The translations under genes and the position numbers were made by a program. Positions 10,096-19,528 of a stretch of DNA of 64,000 nt are shown piece by piece. The notes under the pieces were generated by a model. It was not told the origin of the DNA. It saw only the letters and a program-made list of their open reading frames with translations, and did no database searches. The DNA lies in contig JAPLAA010000104.1 of assembly GCA_026393475.1 (NCBI GenBank), positions 218,418 to 282,417 on the forward strand, written 5' to 3'. This stretch comes from Actinomycetota bacterium. GTDB taxonomy: Bacteria > Actinomycetota > Acidimicrobiia > Acidimicrobiales > Ilumatobacteraceae. Numbering within the stretch: position 1 is the stretch's first letter; every line of letters begins with the position of its first letter.

Positions 10096-10484
10096 GGGGC
10101 TGACAGGTTTCGACGTCAGTTTCATCGGTCGGACGTGCGACCCGAGTTGCTCAGACTCGCTAAACGGGGCAAAAAACAGAATTGCCAACGAGCAGTTCGC
10201 TCTCGCCGCCTGATTCATCAGGTAGTGAAGAGACATCGTGACCAGAAATGGCGCACGGGGCCGATCCACCGCAGCCTGGCACCAGAAGCGGGGGATGACA
10301 GCGGGAAAGACAGCTGACGTCGGGAAAGACCGATGACGATTCGGAAAGACGATTCGTGGGCCGCCATCTTCGGATGACGGCCAGCTGACCCGTCAGCCGC
10401 CCTGCGTCAGGGCGAAGGTCGGGAATGGTCGTAGCACGGGCGCTCGGTGCCTGATGGACGGGGGTTCGATTCCCCCCAGCTCCA
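10096..10484 (+). ncRNA. ssrA: Transfer-messenger RNA (tmRNA)
   Basis: 5' GGGGCTG pairs with 3' CAGCTCC; T-arm GGTTCGATTCC; in-frame tag GCA AAA AAC AGA ATT GCC AAC GAG CAG TTC GCT CTC GCC GCC TGA = AKNRIANEQFALAA* at 10169-10213. Confidence 0.95.
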
Positions 10485-10517
10485 CAACCGAAGTGATGTC
10501 GCGAGACATCGGCAAGT

Positions 10518-10546
10518 CCCGGACCCTCATCAGGGTCCGGGTTTGT
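10518..10546 (+). terminator. Intrinsic terminator downstream of ssrA
   Basis: CCCGGACCCT-CATC-AGGGTCCGGG perfect 10-bp stem followed by TTTGT. Confidence 0.85.
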
Positions 10547-10670
10547 CGTTCACGCGACGCGCTTTCGTGCCCCGGGCCACCGTCGCGCCGACCGGCGATG
10601 AAGTTCGATCAGTGGACGATGTCCACCGACGATCCGATCCAGGGTCGTGGAGCGATGTCGTCGAATGCCG

Positions 10671-11081
10671 TCAGGGTGCAGCGGCCGCAGGCATGGAGGA
10701 CCGGCCGACTTCGTCGGTGCGGACGATCTTCTTACCGAATGGTGCCAGCGCGAGCAGAGCCAACTGAAACGCCTGGATCCCGAATGGAATCCCGATGATC
10801 GTCAGGCACAGGACCGCTCCGGAGATGACGTACCCGATCGCCATGATGAGGCCCGGGATGAACCAGAGAATGGCACCAAGGACGCCGAGCCGGGTGGCGG
10901 TCGGGTCGTTGACCGCGACACGTCCGAACGGCCACAGCGAGAAGCTGGCGAGCTTCAGGCACTGTCGGGCGAAGGGAATGCCGATGATCGTGATGGCCAG
11001 CAGGACGGCCCACAGCAACCACCCGAACGCGAGGGCCAGCCCACCGAGGAGCAGCCAGAGAATGTTGCCGATGGTCTTCAT
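10671..11081 (-). CDS. YccF domain-containing inner membrane protein
   Basis: MKTIGNILWLLLGGLALAFGWLLWAVLLAITIIGIPFARQCLKLASFSLWPFG and a repeated ITIIGIPFGIQAFQLA unit typical of YccF. Confidence 0.9.
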   Translation of the reverse strand: MKTIGNILWLLLGGLALAFGWLLWAVLLAITIIGIPFARQCLKLASFSLWPFGRVAVNDPTATRLGVLGAILWFIPGLIMAIGYVISGAVLCLTIIGIPFGIQAFQLALLALAPFGKKIVRTDEVGRSSMPAAAAP

Positions 11082-11211
11082 GGGAGCGCGCGAGCCGACA
11101 TCGGCGGCACAGTAGCCGTCCTCCGGACGCAGCGAGTCGGACGTCGACCACGACCCGTTCGAGGTTCGGCCGACACGAACCGCGGGGGGGATCGCTGGCA
11201 GACTCGTTCGC

Positions 11212-12084
11212 ATGAGCGCACGACTGACAGGAACCGGCATCTGGAGCGGCATGTTGCGCTACGGCGACATGGCGGCGGTGGCACCGGCGGCGACCGAACT
11301 CGAGTCGCTCGGCTACTCGGCACTGTGGATCCCCGACGTCGGCGGCGACCTCTTCACCCCGCTCGCCACCCTGCTCGGCGCCACGACCACGGCGACCATC
11401 GCGACCGGCATCCTCAACGTCTGGATGCACACGCCGGAGGAGGCCGCGGCACAGCATGCGCAGCTCACCGCCGAGCACGGTCCCCGCTACCTGTGCGGCA
11501 TCGGCATCAGCCACCGCCCGTTCATCGACCACGTGAACGAACCGGGCACCTACACGAAGCCGGTCGAGACGATGGCGACCTATCTCGACGGTCTCGACGC
11601 CGCCCCCACTCCCCTCGCGGTGAACGATCGCGTGATCGCTGCGCTCGGCCCGAAGATGCTCGAGCTCGCCCGCACGCGCACCGCCGGCACGCACCCGTAC
11701 CTCGTGACGCCCGAGCTCACGGCCAAGGCCCGCGAGGGCATCGGCGCCGACGGCCTGGTGGCGAGCGAGCAGGGCGTCGTGCTCGAGACCGACCCGACCA
11801 AGGCCCGCGAGATCGCCCGCATGCACCTCGCCACCTACCTCGGTCTGCCGAACTACTCCAACAACTGGAAGCGTCAGGGCTTCACCGACGACGACATCGC
11901 CAACGGTGGCAGCGACCGCCTGGTCGACGCGCTCGTCGTGTGGGGCGACGAAGCGACCATCGCCGCTCGCGTGCAACAGCACCGCGACGCCGGCGCCGAC
12001 CACGTGTGCATCCAGGTGCTCACCAGCGACCCGCGCGCCCTGCCGGTCGACGAGTGGCGCACCCTCGCGCCGGCGCTCGTCTGA
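11212..12084 (+). CDS. LLM-class (probably F420-dependent) oxidoreductase
   Basis: GYSALWIPDVGGDLFTPLATLLGATTTATIATGILNVW...GIGISHRPFID luciferase-like pattern. Confidence 0.88.
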   Translation: MSARLTGTGIWSGMLRYGDMAAVAPAATELESLGYSALWIPDVGGDLFTPLATLLGATTTATIATGILNVWMHTPEEAAAQHAQLTAEHGPRYLCGIGISHRPFIDHVNEPGTYTKPVETMATYLDGLDAAPTPLAVNDRVIAALGPKMLELARTRTAGTHPYLVTPELTAKAREGIGADGLVASEQGVVLETDPTKAREIARMHLATYLGLPNYSNNWKRQGFTDDDIANGGSDRLVDALVVWGDEATIAARVQQHRDAGADHVCIQVLTSDPRALPVDEWRTLAPALV

Positions 12085-12107
12085 TCCACCGACCCCGTCG
12101 ACCGGGT

Positions 12108-12482
12108 GTGACCCGCCGGACGATCGCTGCGGCGATCGCCCTGGCGTCGGTGACCATCGCCTCCTGCGCCTCCGACACCGAGGTGCTCGTCGAGTTCCAC
12201 GAGACCGAAGTGGCGGCCGCCCTCGATGCGTCCGGTCTGGTGTTCGAGACCCCGGAGGAACGGACGCAGGCGATCGCGAGCTTCCGCACGATCTGCGTCG
12301 ACACGCCACCCAACTCGATCAACGAGTTCTCGGTGTACGACATGCTCGTCAACCCGGCCGGCTACCCGCCGGGTTTCGTCGAGACCGCGGAGATCGGGTG
12401 CCCGGAGAAGTTCGCCACGGCACGGGAGAAGCTCGCGAACGACGACTGCTTCGGCGGTGTCGTCTCCGAGTGCGACGACTGA
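12108..12482 (+). CDS. Small putative lipoprotein
   Basis: GTG start; signal peptide with lipobox-like ASVTIASC; tail of ORF 10647..12482. Confidence 0.55.
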   Translation: MTRRTIAAAIALASVTIASCASDTEVLVEFHETEVAAALDASGLVFETPEERTQAIASFRTICVDTPPNSINEFSVYDMLVNPAGYPPGFVETAEIGCPEKFATAREKLANDDCFGGVVSECDD

Positions 12483-12549
12483 CGCCGGCCACCGACGAGC
12501 GTGCCACGGCACATCGATGCGCAACGGGGCTGTGCCAGGATCGACGCCC

Positions 12550-13566
12550 ATGAAGCGTCTCGTCTTGGCTCTCACGGTCCTGCTCGGCCTGGCTGGGGCC
12601 GGTGTCGCACGACGCCGACCGAAGCTCGCACACGTGGCGCCGGAGCTGCGCAGTCCGGTGCTCTACGTGCCGATGTCGCTGAGGAGCGACCGGTCGGTGA
12701 CCATCGGCCGGAAGCTCCTGTCGGCACAGCAACCCGACGCCATGGCCGCAGGCGTCGACCGCCGCACCGACGTGGTACCGGCATCGGGCGATCAACTCGC
12801 GGTTCCGGTCGTGATCTACGACCGACCTGGCCGTGTACGGCCGAGCGGTGCGTTGTTGTGGATCCACGGAGGTGGCCTCGTGATGGGCACACCGGTGGAC
12901 GGTGACGGTCTCTGCAGCCGATTCGCCTCCGAGCTCGACATCGTCGTCGTCAGCGTCGACTACCGCCTCGCCCCCGAGCACCCGTTCCCCGCCGGCCTGC
13001 ACGACTGCAACGCCGCACTCGAGTGGCTGCACGCCAACGCTGGATCGCTCGGGGTCGACCCCGCGCGTGTGGTGGTCGGCGGCGACAGCGCGGGCGGCGG
13101 GCTGGCCGCGTGCCTGGCGCAGCTCGCCCACGACCGCGGCGGGCCGCCGATCTGCTTCCAGCTCCTCCAGTACCCGATGCTCGACGACCGGACTGCTCTG
13201 CGCACCGATGCCGACGCACTCACGTGGACCAACACCTCGAACCGCTATGCGTGGTCGGCATACCTCGGCCATCCCGTGCGTGAGGACGAACCACGCCCGT
13301 ACGCATCGGCTGCGCGCCGGACCGACCTCGGCGGCCTGCCGCCGGCGTGGATCGGTATCGGCACCATCGACCTGTTCCACACCGAGTCGATCGAGTACGC
13401 CACCCGCTTGGAGGCGGCGGGCGTGCCGTGCGACGTGCACGTGGTGCCGGGCATGTACCACGCCGCCGAACGCATGGTGCCGAAGGCGCCCTCGATGATC
13501 GCCCTGATCGATGCGATGACCGCCGCGTTGGGCGCCGCCGTCGCACCGACGGAACTCGCCCGATGA
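12550..13566 (+). CDS. Alpha/beta hydrolase (HSL-type esterase) with N-terminal signal/TM segment
   Basis: LLWIHGGGLVMG oxyanion motif, VVVGGDSAGGGLAA nucleophile elbow. Confidence 0.9.
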   Translation: MKRLVLALTVLLGLAGAGVARRRPKLAHVAPELRSPVLYVPMSLRSDRSVTIGRKLLSAQQPDAMAAGVDRRTDVVPASGDQLAVPVVIYDRPGRVRPSGALLWIHGGGLVMGTPVDGDGLCSRFASELDIVVVSVDYRLAPEHPFPAGLHDCNAALEWLHANAGSLGVDPARVVVGGDSAGGGLAACLAQLAHDRGGPPICFQLLQYPMLDDRTALRTDADALTWTNTSNRYAWSAYLGHPVREDEPRPYASAARRTDLGGLPPAWIGIGTIDLFHTESIEYATRLEAAGVPCDVHVVPGMYHAAERMVPKAPSMIALIDAMTAALGAAVAPTELAR

Positions 13567-14723
13567 GCGGCGACAGCGCGGCGGTCGATCACGTCCTGCG
13601 CACCACCCGATCGGTGCGCACCCGGCTCGACCTCACGCGGCCGATCTCCGACGAGTCGCTGTTCGAGTGCATCGACCTCGCCGAGCAGGCACCCACCGGC
13701 GGCAACATCTCCAGCCGCCGATGGATGGTGGTGCGCGACCCGGCGACGAAGGCGGCACTGGCCGACCTCTACCGGCAGGCCGGCGGGCAGGGGATCATCG
13801 AACTCGCCGACCGGCTCGAGGGCACCGGCCACGGCAGCGAGCGCGTGATGGCCTCGGGCGCGTACCTCGCCCGCCACCTCGAGGAGGTGCCGGCGATCGT
13901 CATCGCGTGCATCTGGGGCAGCCACGACGGTTCGGGTCGTCCGGGTCTGTTCGACTCGGTCCTGCAGGCGGCGTGGAGCTTCTGCCTCGCCGCTCGGGCC
14001 CGCGGCCTCGGCACCGCGTGGACCACCATCCATCTCAACCGCGCCCAGGAAGTGGCAGACCTGCTCGGCATCCCCGACGGCGTGACGCAGGTGGTGCTGC
14101 TGCCCGTGGCCCACACGGTCGGCACGGAGTTCCAGCCCGCCCGCCGTCGACCGGCGCAGGACATCACCTACTTCGATCGGTGGGGCTACACCCGCCAGGC
14201 GCCGTCGGCCGACGGGCTCGCCCATCTCGACGACCTCGTCGGCGTCACCGTCGAGATCGACATCGCCGCGAAGCCGTCCGCCGTCTGGGCCCTCGTCAGC
14301 GACGTCGCCACCCCGGCCCGCTTCGGTGGCGAACTGCAGCGGGTGGAGTGGCTCGACCCCGAACCGGCCGTCGGCGCGCGATTCGTCGGCCACAACCGAC
14401 TCGATGGCGTCGGTGAGTGGACCACGACGTGCTGGGTGAGCCGGCTCGAGCCAGAGCGGGTGTTCGCGTGGAACGTCGTCGATCCCGATCAGCCGGGCGC
14501 CCAGTGGTCGTTCGAGCTCGAGCCGATCGGTCGCACCGTCCGCCTCCGCCAGCGCGTGGTGATGGGCCCGGGCGTGTCGGGCACGTCGGCGATGATCCGC
14601 AAGCGGCCCGAGCGCGAGCAGCCGATCCTCGAGCGGCGGCTCGCCCAGTTGAAGGCAGCGATGGAGGCCACCGTGGCCGGCATCCGGGACCTGGCCGAAG
14701 GACGCCCCGGTCACTACAGTTGA
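13563..14723 (+). CDS. Nitroreductase-family protein fused to a C-terminal SRPBCC-like domain
   Basis: N-term RSVRTRLDLTRPISDESLFECIDLAEQAPTGGNISSRRWMVV...; C-term VTVEIDIAAKPSAVWALVSDVATPARFGGELQRVEWLD polyketide cyclase/SRPBCC pattern; ATGA overlap with upstream gene. Confidence 0.85.
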   Translation: MSGDSAAVDHVLRTTRSVRTRLDLTRPISDESLFECIDLAEQAPTGGNISSRRWMVVRDPATKAALADLYRQAGGQGIIELADRLEGTGHGSERVMASGAYLARHLEEVPAIVIACIWGSHDGSGRPGLFDSVLQAAWSFCLAARARGLGTAWTTIHLNRAQEVADLLGIPDGVTQVVLLPVAHTVGTEFQPARRRPAQDITYFDRWGYTRQAPSADGLAHLDDLVGVTVEIDIAAKPSAVWALVSDVATPARFGGELQRVEWLDPEPAVGARFVGHNRLDGVGEWTTTCWVSRLEPERVFAWNVVDPDQPGAQWSFELEPIGRTVRLRQRVVMGPGVSGTSAMIRKRPEREQPILERRLAQLKAAMEATVAGIRDLAEGRPGHYS

Positions 14724-14727
14724 CGAA

Positions 14728-15966
14728 GTGACCACACACTCGACGGACATCTTCATCCTCGGCGGGTTCCAGACCGACTTCGCCCGCAACTACGGCAAGC
14801 AGGGTCTCGAGATCAGCGATCTCGTCGCCGACGTGGTGGCGGGCACGCTCGCCGACGCCGCCGTCGAGCCGACCGAGATCGAGACGATCCACGTCGGCAA
14901 CGCGTTCGGTCAGCTGTTCAACGGGCAGGGCCAGCTCGGCGGCATGCCCGCGACGGTCGAGCCCGGCCTGTGGGGTGTGCCGGCGGCCCGGCACGAGGCC
15001 GCGTGCGCCTCGGGCGGCATCGCGATCCTGGCCGCGATGGCCGAGATCGAGGCCGGCCGCTACGACTGTGCGCTCGTCGTGGGCGCCGAGCAGGAGCGGA
15101 ACGTGCCCGGCGACCAGGCCGCCCGCAACCTCGGTGCCGCCGCGTGGATCGGCCACGAGGGGCAGGAGGCCACGCACATGTGGCCGTACATGTTCAGCCT
15201 CCTCGCCGATGAGTACGACCGCCGCTTCGGCATCGATGAGCGGCACCTCTCGGCGATCGCCGAGCTCAACTTCCGCAACGCGAAGGACAACCCGAACGCC
15301 CAGACCCGTGCCTGGGCGCACACGCCCGAGAGCTTCATGGCCGACGACGTCGCCAACCCGGTGATCGACGGGCGCATCCGGCGGTCCGACTGCAGCCAGG
15401 TCACCGACGGCGGCGCCGGACTGGTGCTCGCCGGCCGGCGCACCGCCGAGGCGTGGGCCGCCGCCCGCGGCCGCCCGCTCGACACCGTGCCGCGCATCGT
15501 CGGCTGGGGCCACCGCACCGTCGGCCTGCCGCTCGCCGGCAAGCTGCAGCGCTCGGCCGACGACGAGTACGTCATGCCGCACGTGCGTCGGGCCATCACC
15601 GACGCCTTCGGCCGGGCCGGCATCGCCGATGTGTCGGCGATCGACGGCATCGAGACCCACGACTGCTTCACGCCGTCGGAGTACATGGCGATCGACCACT
15701 TCGGCATCACCGCCCCGGGCGAGAGCTGGAAGGCCGTCGAGGAGGGCGTGCTCGAACGCGACGGCAGCACACCGGTGAACCCGTCGGGCGGCCTGATCGG
15801 CGGCGGTCACCCGGTGGGCGCCACCGGTATCCGGATGGTCGTCGACGCGTCCCATCAGGTCACCGGCACGGCCGGCGACACCCAGGTCGAGGGCGCGCGC
15901 ACCTTCGCCACCCTCAACATCGGTGGCTCGACCACCACCACCGTCTCGTTCGTCGTCAGCGCCTGA
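14728..15966 (+). CDS. Thiolase family protein / acetyl-CoA C-acetyltransferase
   Basis: EAACASGGIAILAAMAEIEAG active-site Cys region; NPSGGLIGGGHPVGATGIRM C-terminal motif. Confidence 0.92.
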   Translation: MTTHSTDIFILGGFQTDFARNYGKQGLEISDLVADVVAGTLADAAVEPTEIETIHVGNAFGQLFNGQGQLGGMPATVEPGLWGVPAARHEAACASGGIAILAAMAEIEAGRYDCALVVGAEQERNVPGDQAARNLGAAAWIGHEGQEATHMWPYMFSLLADEYDRRFGIDERHLSAIAELNFRNAKDNPNAQTRAWAHTPESFMADDVANPVIDGRIRRSDCSQVTDGGAGLVLAGRRTAEAWAAARGRPLDTVPRIVGWGHRTVGLPLAGKLQRSADDEYVMPHVRRAITDAFGRAGIADVSAIDGIETHDCFTPSEYMAIDHFGITAPGESWKAVEEGVLERDGSTPVNPSGGLIGGGHPVGATGIRMVVDASHQVTGTAGDTQVEGARTFATLNIGGSTTTTVSFVVSA

Positions 15967-16010
15967 GCGCGACCCGATCCCCCCTGCTCGTATGTAGCGA
16001 AAGGCCGACC

Positions 16011-17504
16011 GTGAGCCAGAAGAGCCCCACCCTCGTCAACACCGTCCCGACCACGCTGCCCGTCGACGACGACCACCCGTACCGCACCGGCGCCTGGCGG
16101 CCCAACACCCGTGAATGGGATGCCGACGACCTCGAGGTCGTGGCCGGCGAGATCCCGGCCGATCTCGAGGGCGTGTACCTGCGCAACACCGAGAACCCAC
16201 TGCACCCGTCGATCGGGATGTACCACCCCTTCGATGGCGACGGGATGATCCATCAGATCTCCTTCGCCGGCGGCCGGGCGAGCTACCACAACCGGTTCGT
16301 GCGCACCGACGGCTTCCTGGCCGAGCAGGACGCCGGCGAGTCGCTCTGGACCGGCTTCTACGACCTCGCCGGGAACTCCAAGCGCGAGGACGGTTGGGGT
16401 GCACGCGGCCGGATGAAGGACTCGTCGAGCACCGACGTCATCGTCCACAACGGTGTCGCCCTCACCAGCTTCTGGCAGTGCGGCGAGGTGTACCAGCTCG
16501 ACCCGATCACACTCGCCGATCGGGGCAAGGCCCCGTGGGTGCGTGACTTCCCGTCGCCCACCGGCATCTCCGCGCACACCAAGCTCGACGAGCACACCGG
16601 CGAACTGCTCGTGTTCGGCTACAGCACCGAGGCCCCGTTCATGCACTACGGCGTCGTGAGCCCCGAGGGCGAACTCGTGCACTCGATCGACGTGCCGCTG
16701 CCCGGACCGCGTCTCCCGCACGACATGGCCTTCAGCGAGAACTACGCGATCCTCAACGACCTGCCGATGTTCTGGGATCCCGACCTGATCCCGCTCGGCG
16801 CCCACGTGCCGAAGTTCCACCGCGATCTCCCGACCCGGTTCGCCGTCGTGCCCCGGCGCGGCAGCACCGAGGACATCCGCTGGTTCGAGGGTGCCCCCAC
16901 CTACGTCCTGCACTGGATCAACGCGTTCGAGGACGGCGACGAACTCGTGCTCGACGGCTTCTTCCAACACGACCCGGCACCGGCCAAGCAGGAGGGCACC
17001 CCGAAGGGGATGTCGCTCTACCGCACGATCGACGTCAACCGCCTCCAGGCCCGCCCGCACCGCTGGCGGTTCAACCTCGTCACCGGCGAGACCAAGGAGG
17101 AGTCGCTCTCCGACCGGGTGATGGAGTTCGGGATGATCAACCCGAACATCGCGGGCAAGGACTACCGGTACACGTACAACATGACCGGCCGCCCCGGCTG
17201 GTTCCTGTTCGACGGGTTGGTGAAGCAGGACGTGCAGTCGGGCCGCGAGGAGCGCTACGCGTTCGGCGAGGGCGTGTTCGGCAGCGAGACACCGTTCGCG
17301 CCGCGACCGAACGCCACGGCCGAGGACGACGGCTACCTCATCACGTTCACCACCGACATGGTGAACGACTGCTCGGAGTGCCTGATCTTCGACGCGACGT
17401 CGCTCACCGACGGTCCGATCGCTCGCGTCCGGCTGCCCGAGCGGATCTCGTCGGGCACCCACTCGTGCTGGACGCCGGCATCGCAGCTCGGCCGGTCGCG
17501 CTGA
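16011..17504 (+). CDS. Carotenoid oxygenase (RPE65/CCD) family protein
   Basis: IPADLEGVYLRNTENPLHPS...YHPFDGDGMIHQISFAGGRASYHNRFVRT; PHDMAFSENYAILND. Confidence 0.9.
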   Translation: MSQKSPTLVNTVPTTLPVDDDHPYRTGAWRPNTREWDADDLEVVAGEIPADLEGVYLRNTENPLHPSIGMYHPFDGDGMIHQISFAGGRASYHNRFVRTDGFLAEQDAGESLWTGFYDLAGNSKREDGWGARGRMKDSSSTDVIVHNGVALTSFWQCGEVYQLDPITLADRGKAPWVRDFPSPTGISAHTKLDEHTGELLVFGYSTEAPFMHYGVVSPEGELVHSIDVPLPGPRLPHDMAFSENYAILNDLPMFWDPDLIPLGAHVPKFHRDLPTRFAVVPRRGSTEDIRWFEGAPTYVLHWINAFEDGDELVLDGFFQHDPAPAKQEGTPKGMSLYRTIDVNRLQARPHRWRFNLVTGETKEESLSDRVMEFGMINPNIAGKDYRYTYNMTGRPGWFLFDGLVKQDVQSGREERYAFGEGVFGSETPFAPRPNATAEDDGYLITFTTDMVNDCSECLIFDATSLTDGPIARVRLPERISSGTHSCWTPASQLGRSR

Positions 17505-18505
17505 GCCGAGCGAGGGCGATCGAGCGGTCGGCCACGCCGGCGGCGACGAGCGCGGCCGCATACCCGGCCGCGGACTCGGCACCCGACGCAGGCCCGAACG
17601 CGGGCCCGAATGCGATGGGGGCCGCGCTCGGCCTGCTCGGCGACGAGTGGTCGCTGCTGATCATCCGCCACGCCTTCATCGGCGCGCGACGGTTCGTCGA
17701 CTTCAAGCAGCGCCTCGCCATCTCCGACGCGGTGTTGTCGGCCCGCCTGGCCGCCCTCGTCGACGGTGGGGTGCTGCGACGCGTGCCCTCCCCCGTCGCC
17801 GGCCGTCACGAGTACGCGCTGACGCGCTCCGGCCTCGATCTGTGGCAACTGCTGCTCGCCATCTGGGCGTGGGAACAGGAGCACGTCGAGGGGCAGGCGG
17901 GTCGGCTGCCGCACATGCTGCACGCCACCTGCGGGCAGCGATTCCGTCCGCTGTTGCGCTGCAGCGCATGTTCGACCCCAGCATCCGTGGACGACGTCGA
18001 CGCGACGTTCGGGCCGAGCGGCACGTTCGCCCGCTCACTCCCGGCCGGCAGCAACCGCCGTCGTCCGTCCGGCGCGCGCTCGGCGACGGCGGAGGGTCCC
18101 GACATGTTCCCCGAGACGATGGCCATCATCGGCAGCCGCTGGTCGTCGGCGACCGTCGGCGCGGCGTTCATGGGCGCGACCCGCTTCGGCGAATTCGAGC
18201 GGCTGCTCGGTGCACCCCCGACCGTCGTGTCCGATCGGCTGCGCAGCTTCGTCGACCTCGGCGTGCTGGAACACGTCCGCGATCCGGAGGGTCCCGACCG
18301 CTCGAGCTACCGCCTGTCGGCCAAGGGGCGAGCCTTGTTCGGCGTGGTCGCCACGCTGCTCTCGTGGGGCGAGCGATGGCTGCGCGCCGACGACGGTCCG
18401 GCGGTGGTCGCGGTCCATCGGGCGTGCGGGCACGGGTTCCGCCCCGAGCTGGCCTGCAGCGCGTGCCGGCAGACCCTGCAGCGCGACGACGTCACCATCG
18501 ACTGA
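17378..18505 (+). CDS. HxlR-type transcriptional regulator with two winged-HTH units (start uncertain; 17615 is also possible)
   Basis: LGLLGDEWSLLIIRHAFIGARRFVDFKQRLAISDAVLSARLAALVDGGVL and second copy MAIIGSRWSSATVGAAFMGATRFGEFERLLGAPPTVVSDRLRSFVDLGVL. Confidence 0.8.
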   Translation: MPDLRRDVAHRRSDRSRPAARADLVGHPLVLDAGIAARPVALSRARAIERSATPAATSAAAYPAADSAPDAGPNAGPNAMGAALGLLGDEWSLLIIRHAFIGARRFVDFKQRLAISDAVLSARLAALVDGGVLRRVPSPVAGRHEYALTRSGLDLWQLLLAIWAWEQEHVEGQAGRLPHMLHATCGQRFRPLLRCSACSTPASVDDVDATFGPSGTFARSLPAGSNRRRPSGARSATAEGPDMFPETMAIIGSRWSSATVGAAFMGATRFGEFERLLGAPPTVVSDRLRSFVDLGVLEHVRDPEGPDRSSYRLSAKGRALFGVVATLLSWGERWLRADDGPAVVAVHRACGHGFRPELACSACRQTLQRDDVTID

Positions 18506-18523
18506 GCGCCCCATGAGGTCTGC

Positions 18524-18868
18524 TCATGCCGGGACGGCGTAGCGCTGGCCGGCGACGAGTTGGATGAGGCGCGGCGGCTCGTCGCACGCGTCCCGCACGT
18601 CGAGCGAGCCACCGCGTCGTTCCAACTCGTGTCGGGCAGCGACCAGCGAGCCGTATCCGGCGCAGTCCATGAACCGCAGGGCCGACAGATCGACCACGAC
18701 ATCGCGGTGGTCGGGCCGGGTGCACGCATCGAACATCGACGTCCGCGACGCCAGATCGAGTTCGCCGATGGGCTGCACCAGGTGGCCGTCGACATCGGTC
18801 ATGACGGTGACGGCGAAGCAGCGAGCGTCCGGACCGTCGGTGGTCGCTGGAGCGTTCGGCACGTACAC
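18524..18868 (-). CDS. STAS-domain protein (anti-sigma factor antagonist-like)
   Basis: VDGHLVQPIGELDLASR...DVVVDLSALRFMDCAGYGSLVAARHELERRGG. Confidence 0.85.
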   Translation of the reverse strand: MYVPNAPATTDGPDARCFAVTVMTDVDGHLVQPIGELDLASRTSMFDACTRPDHRDVVVDLSALRFMDCAGYGSLVAARHELERRGGSLDVRDACDEPPRLIQLVAGQRYAVPA

Positions 18869-19040
18869 GTTGCACCTCCACAGGACGGCGCGACCAGGGT
18901 CCGGAGCAACGCAGGTGAGCGGCGGAACCGCTCACCTGCAACGTACACCCATCGCACCTCGGAACGGCAAGGAACGGCCACGGACGGCCATGGGCGGCCA
19001 TGAACATCGGACGTCACGTCTCGGGATCGCGGTAGCTCGA

Positions 19041-19445
19041 TCACTCGGCCCAGCCGAAGGCCCCGTCACCCGGCCTCTCGATGGGCATGTCTGACGGCAG
19101 CACCTGGTCGAGACGCGGCGACCAGTACCCACCGAGTGCCGGCTCGCTCGCCTCGAGCAGTTCGAGCAGACGATCGGCCGCCCCGGTCGCATTGCGCACC
19201 GCGAGCGATGCCCCGCGCATCGCGATCACCGCGCGAGCGGTGACGAGACCACCGAATCCGGCCGCGTCCATGAACGACACGGCGCTGAGATCGACGACGA
19301 CCGGCCGGGCGCCACCTTCGAGGCATGCCAGGACGAGCAGACCCCTGGTCGACTGGTCGAGCTCGCCGCGCACCGTGACGTGCCACTCGTCGCGGAACGG
19401 CGCACCGTGCGCTGTGAACTCGTCCTGGGTCGGGTCTCCCGACAC
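19041..19445 (-). CDS. STAS-domain protein (anti-sigma factor antagonist-like)
   Basis: GTG start; RGELDQSTRG...PVVVDLSAVSFMDAAGFGGLVTARAVIAMRGASLAVRNA. Confidence 0.82.
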   Translation of the reverse strand: MSGDPTQDEFTAHGAPFRDEWHVTVRGELDQSTRGLLVLACLEGGARPVVVDLSAVSFMDAAGFGGLVTARAVIAMRGASLAVRNATGAADRLLELLEASEPALGGYWSPRLDQVLPSDMPIERPGDGAFGWAE

Positions 19446-19528
19446 GCGGCACCTCCCGAAGAACTCGGGCGCAGCCGGGGTCCGGGGCGAACGCAGGAAC
19501 GGATCTCGGCGACCCGCCTGTCGTGAAC

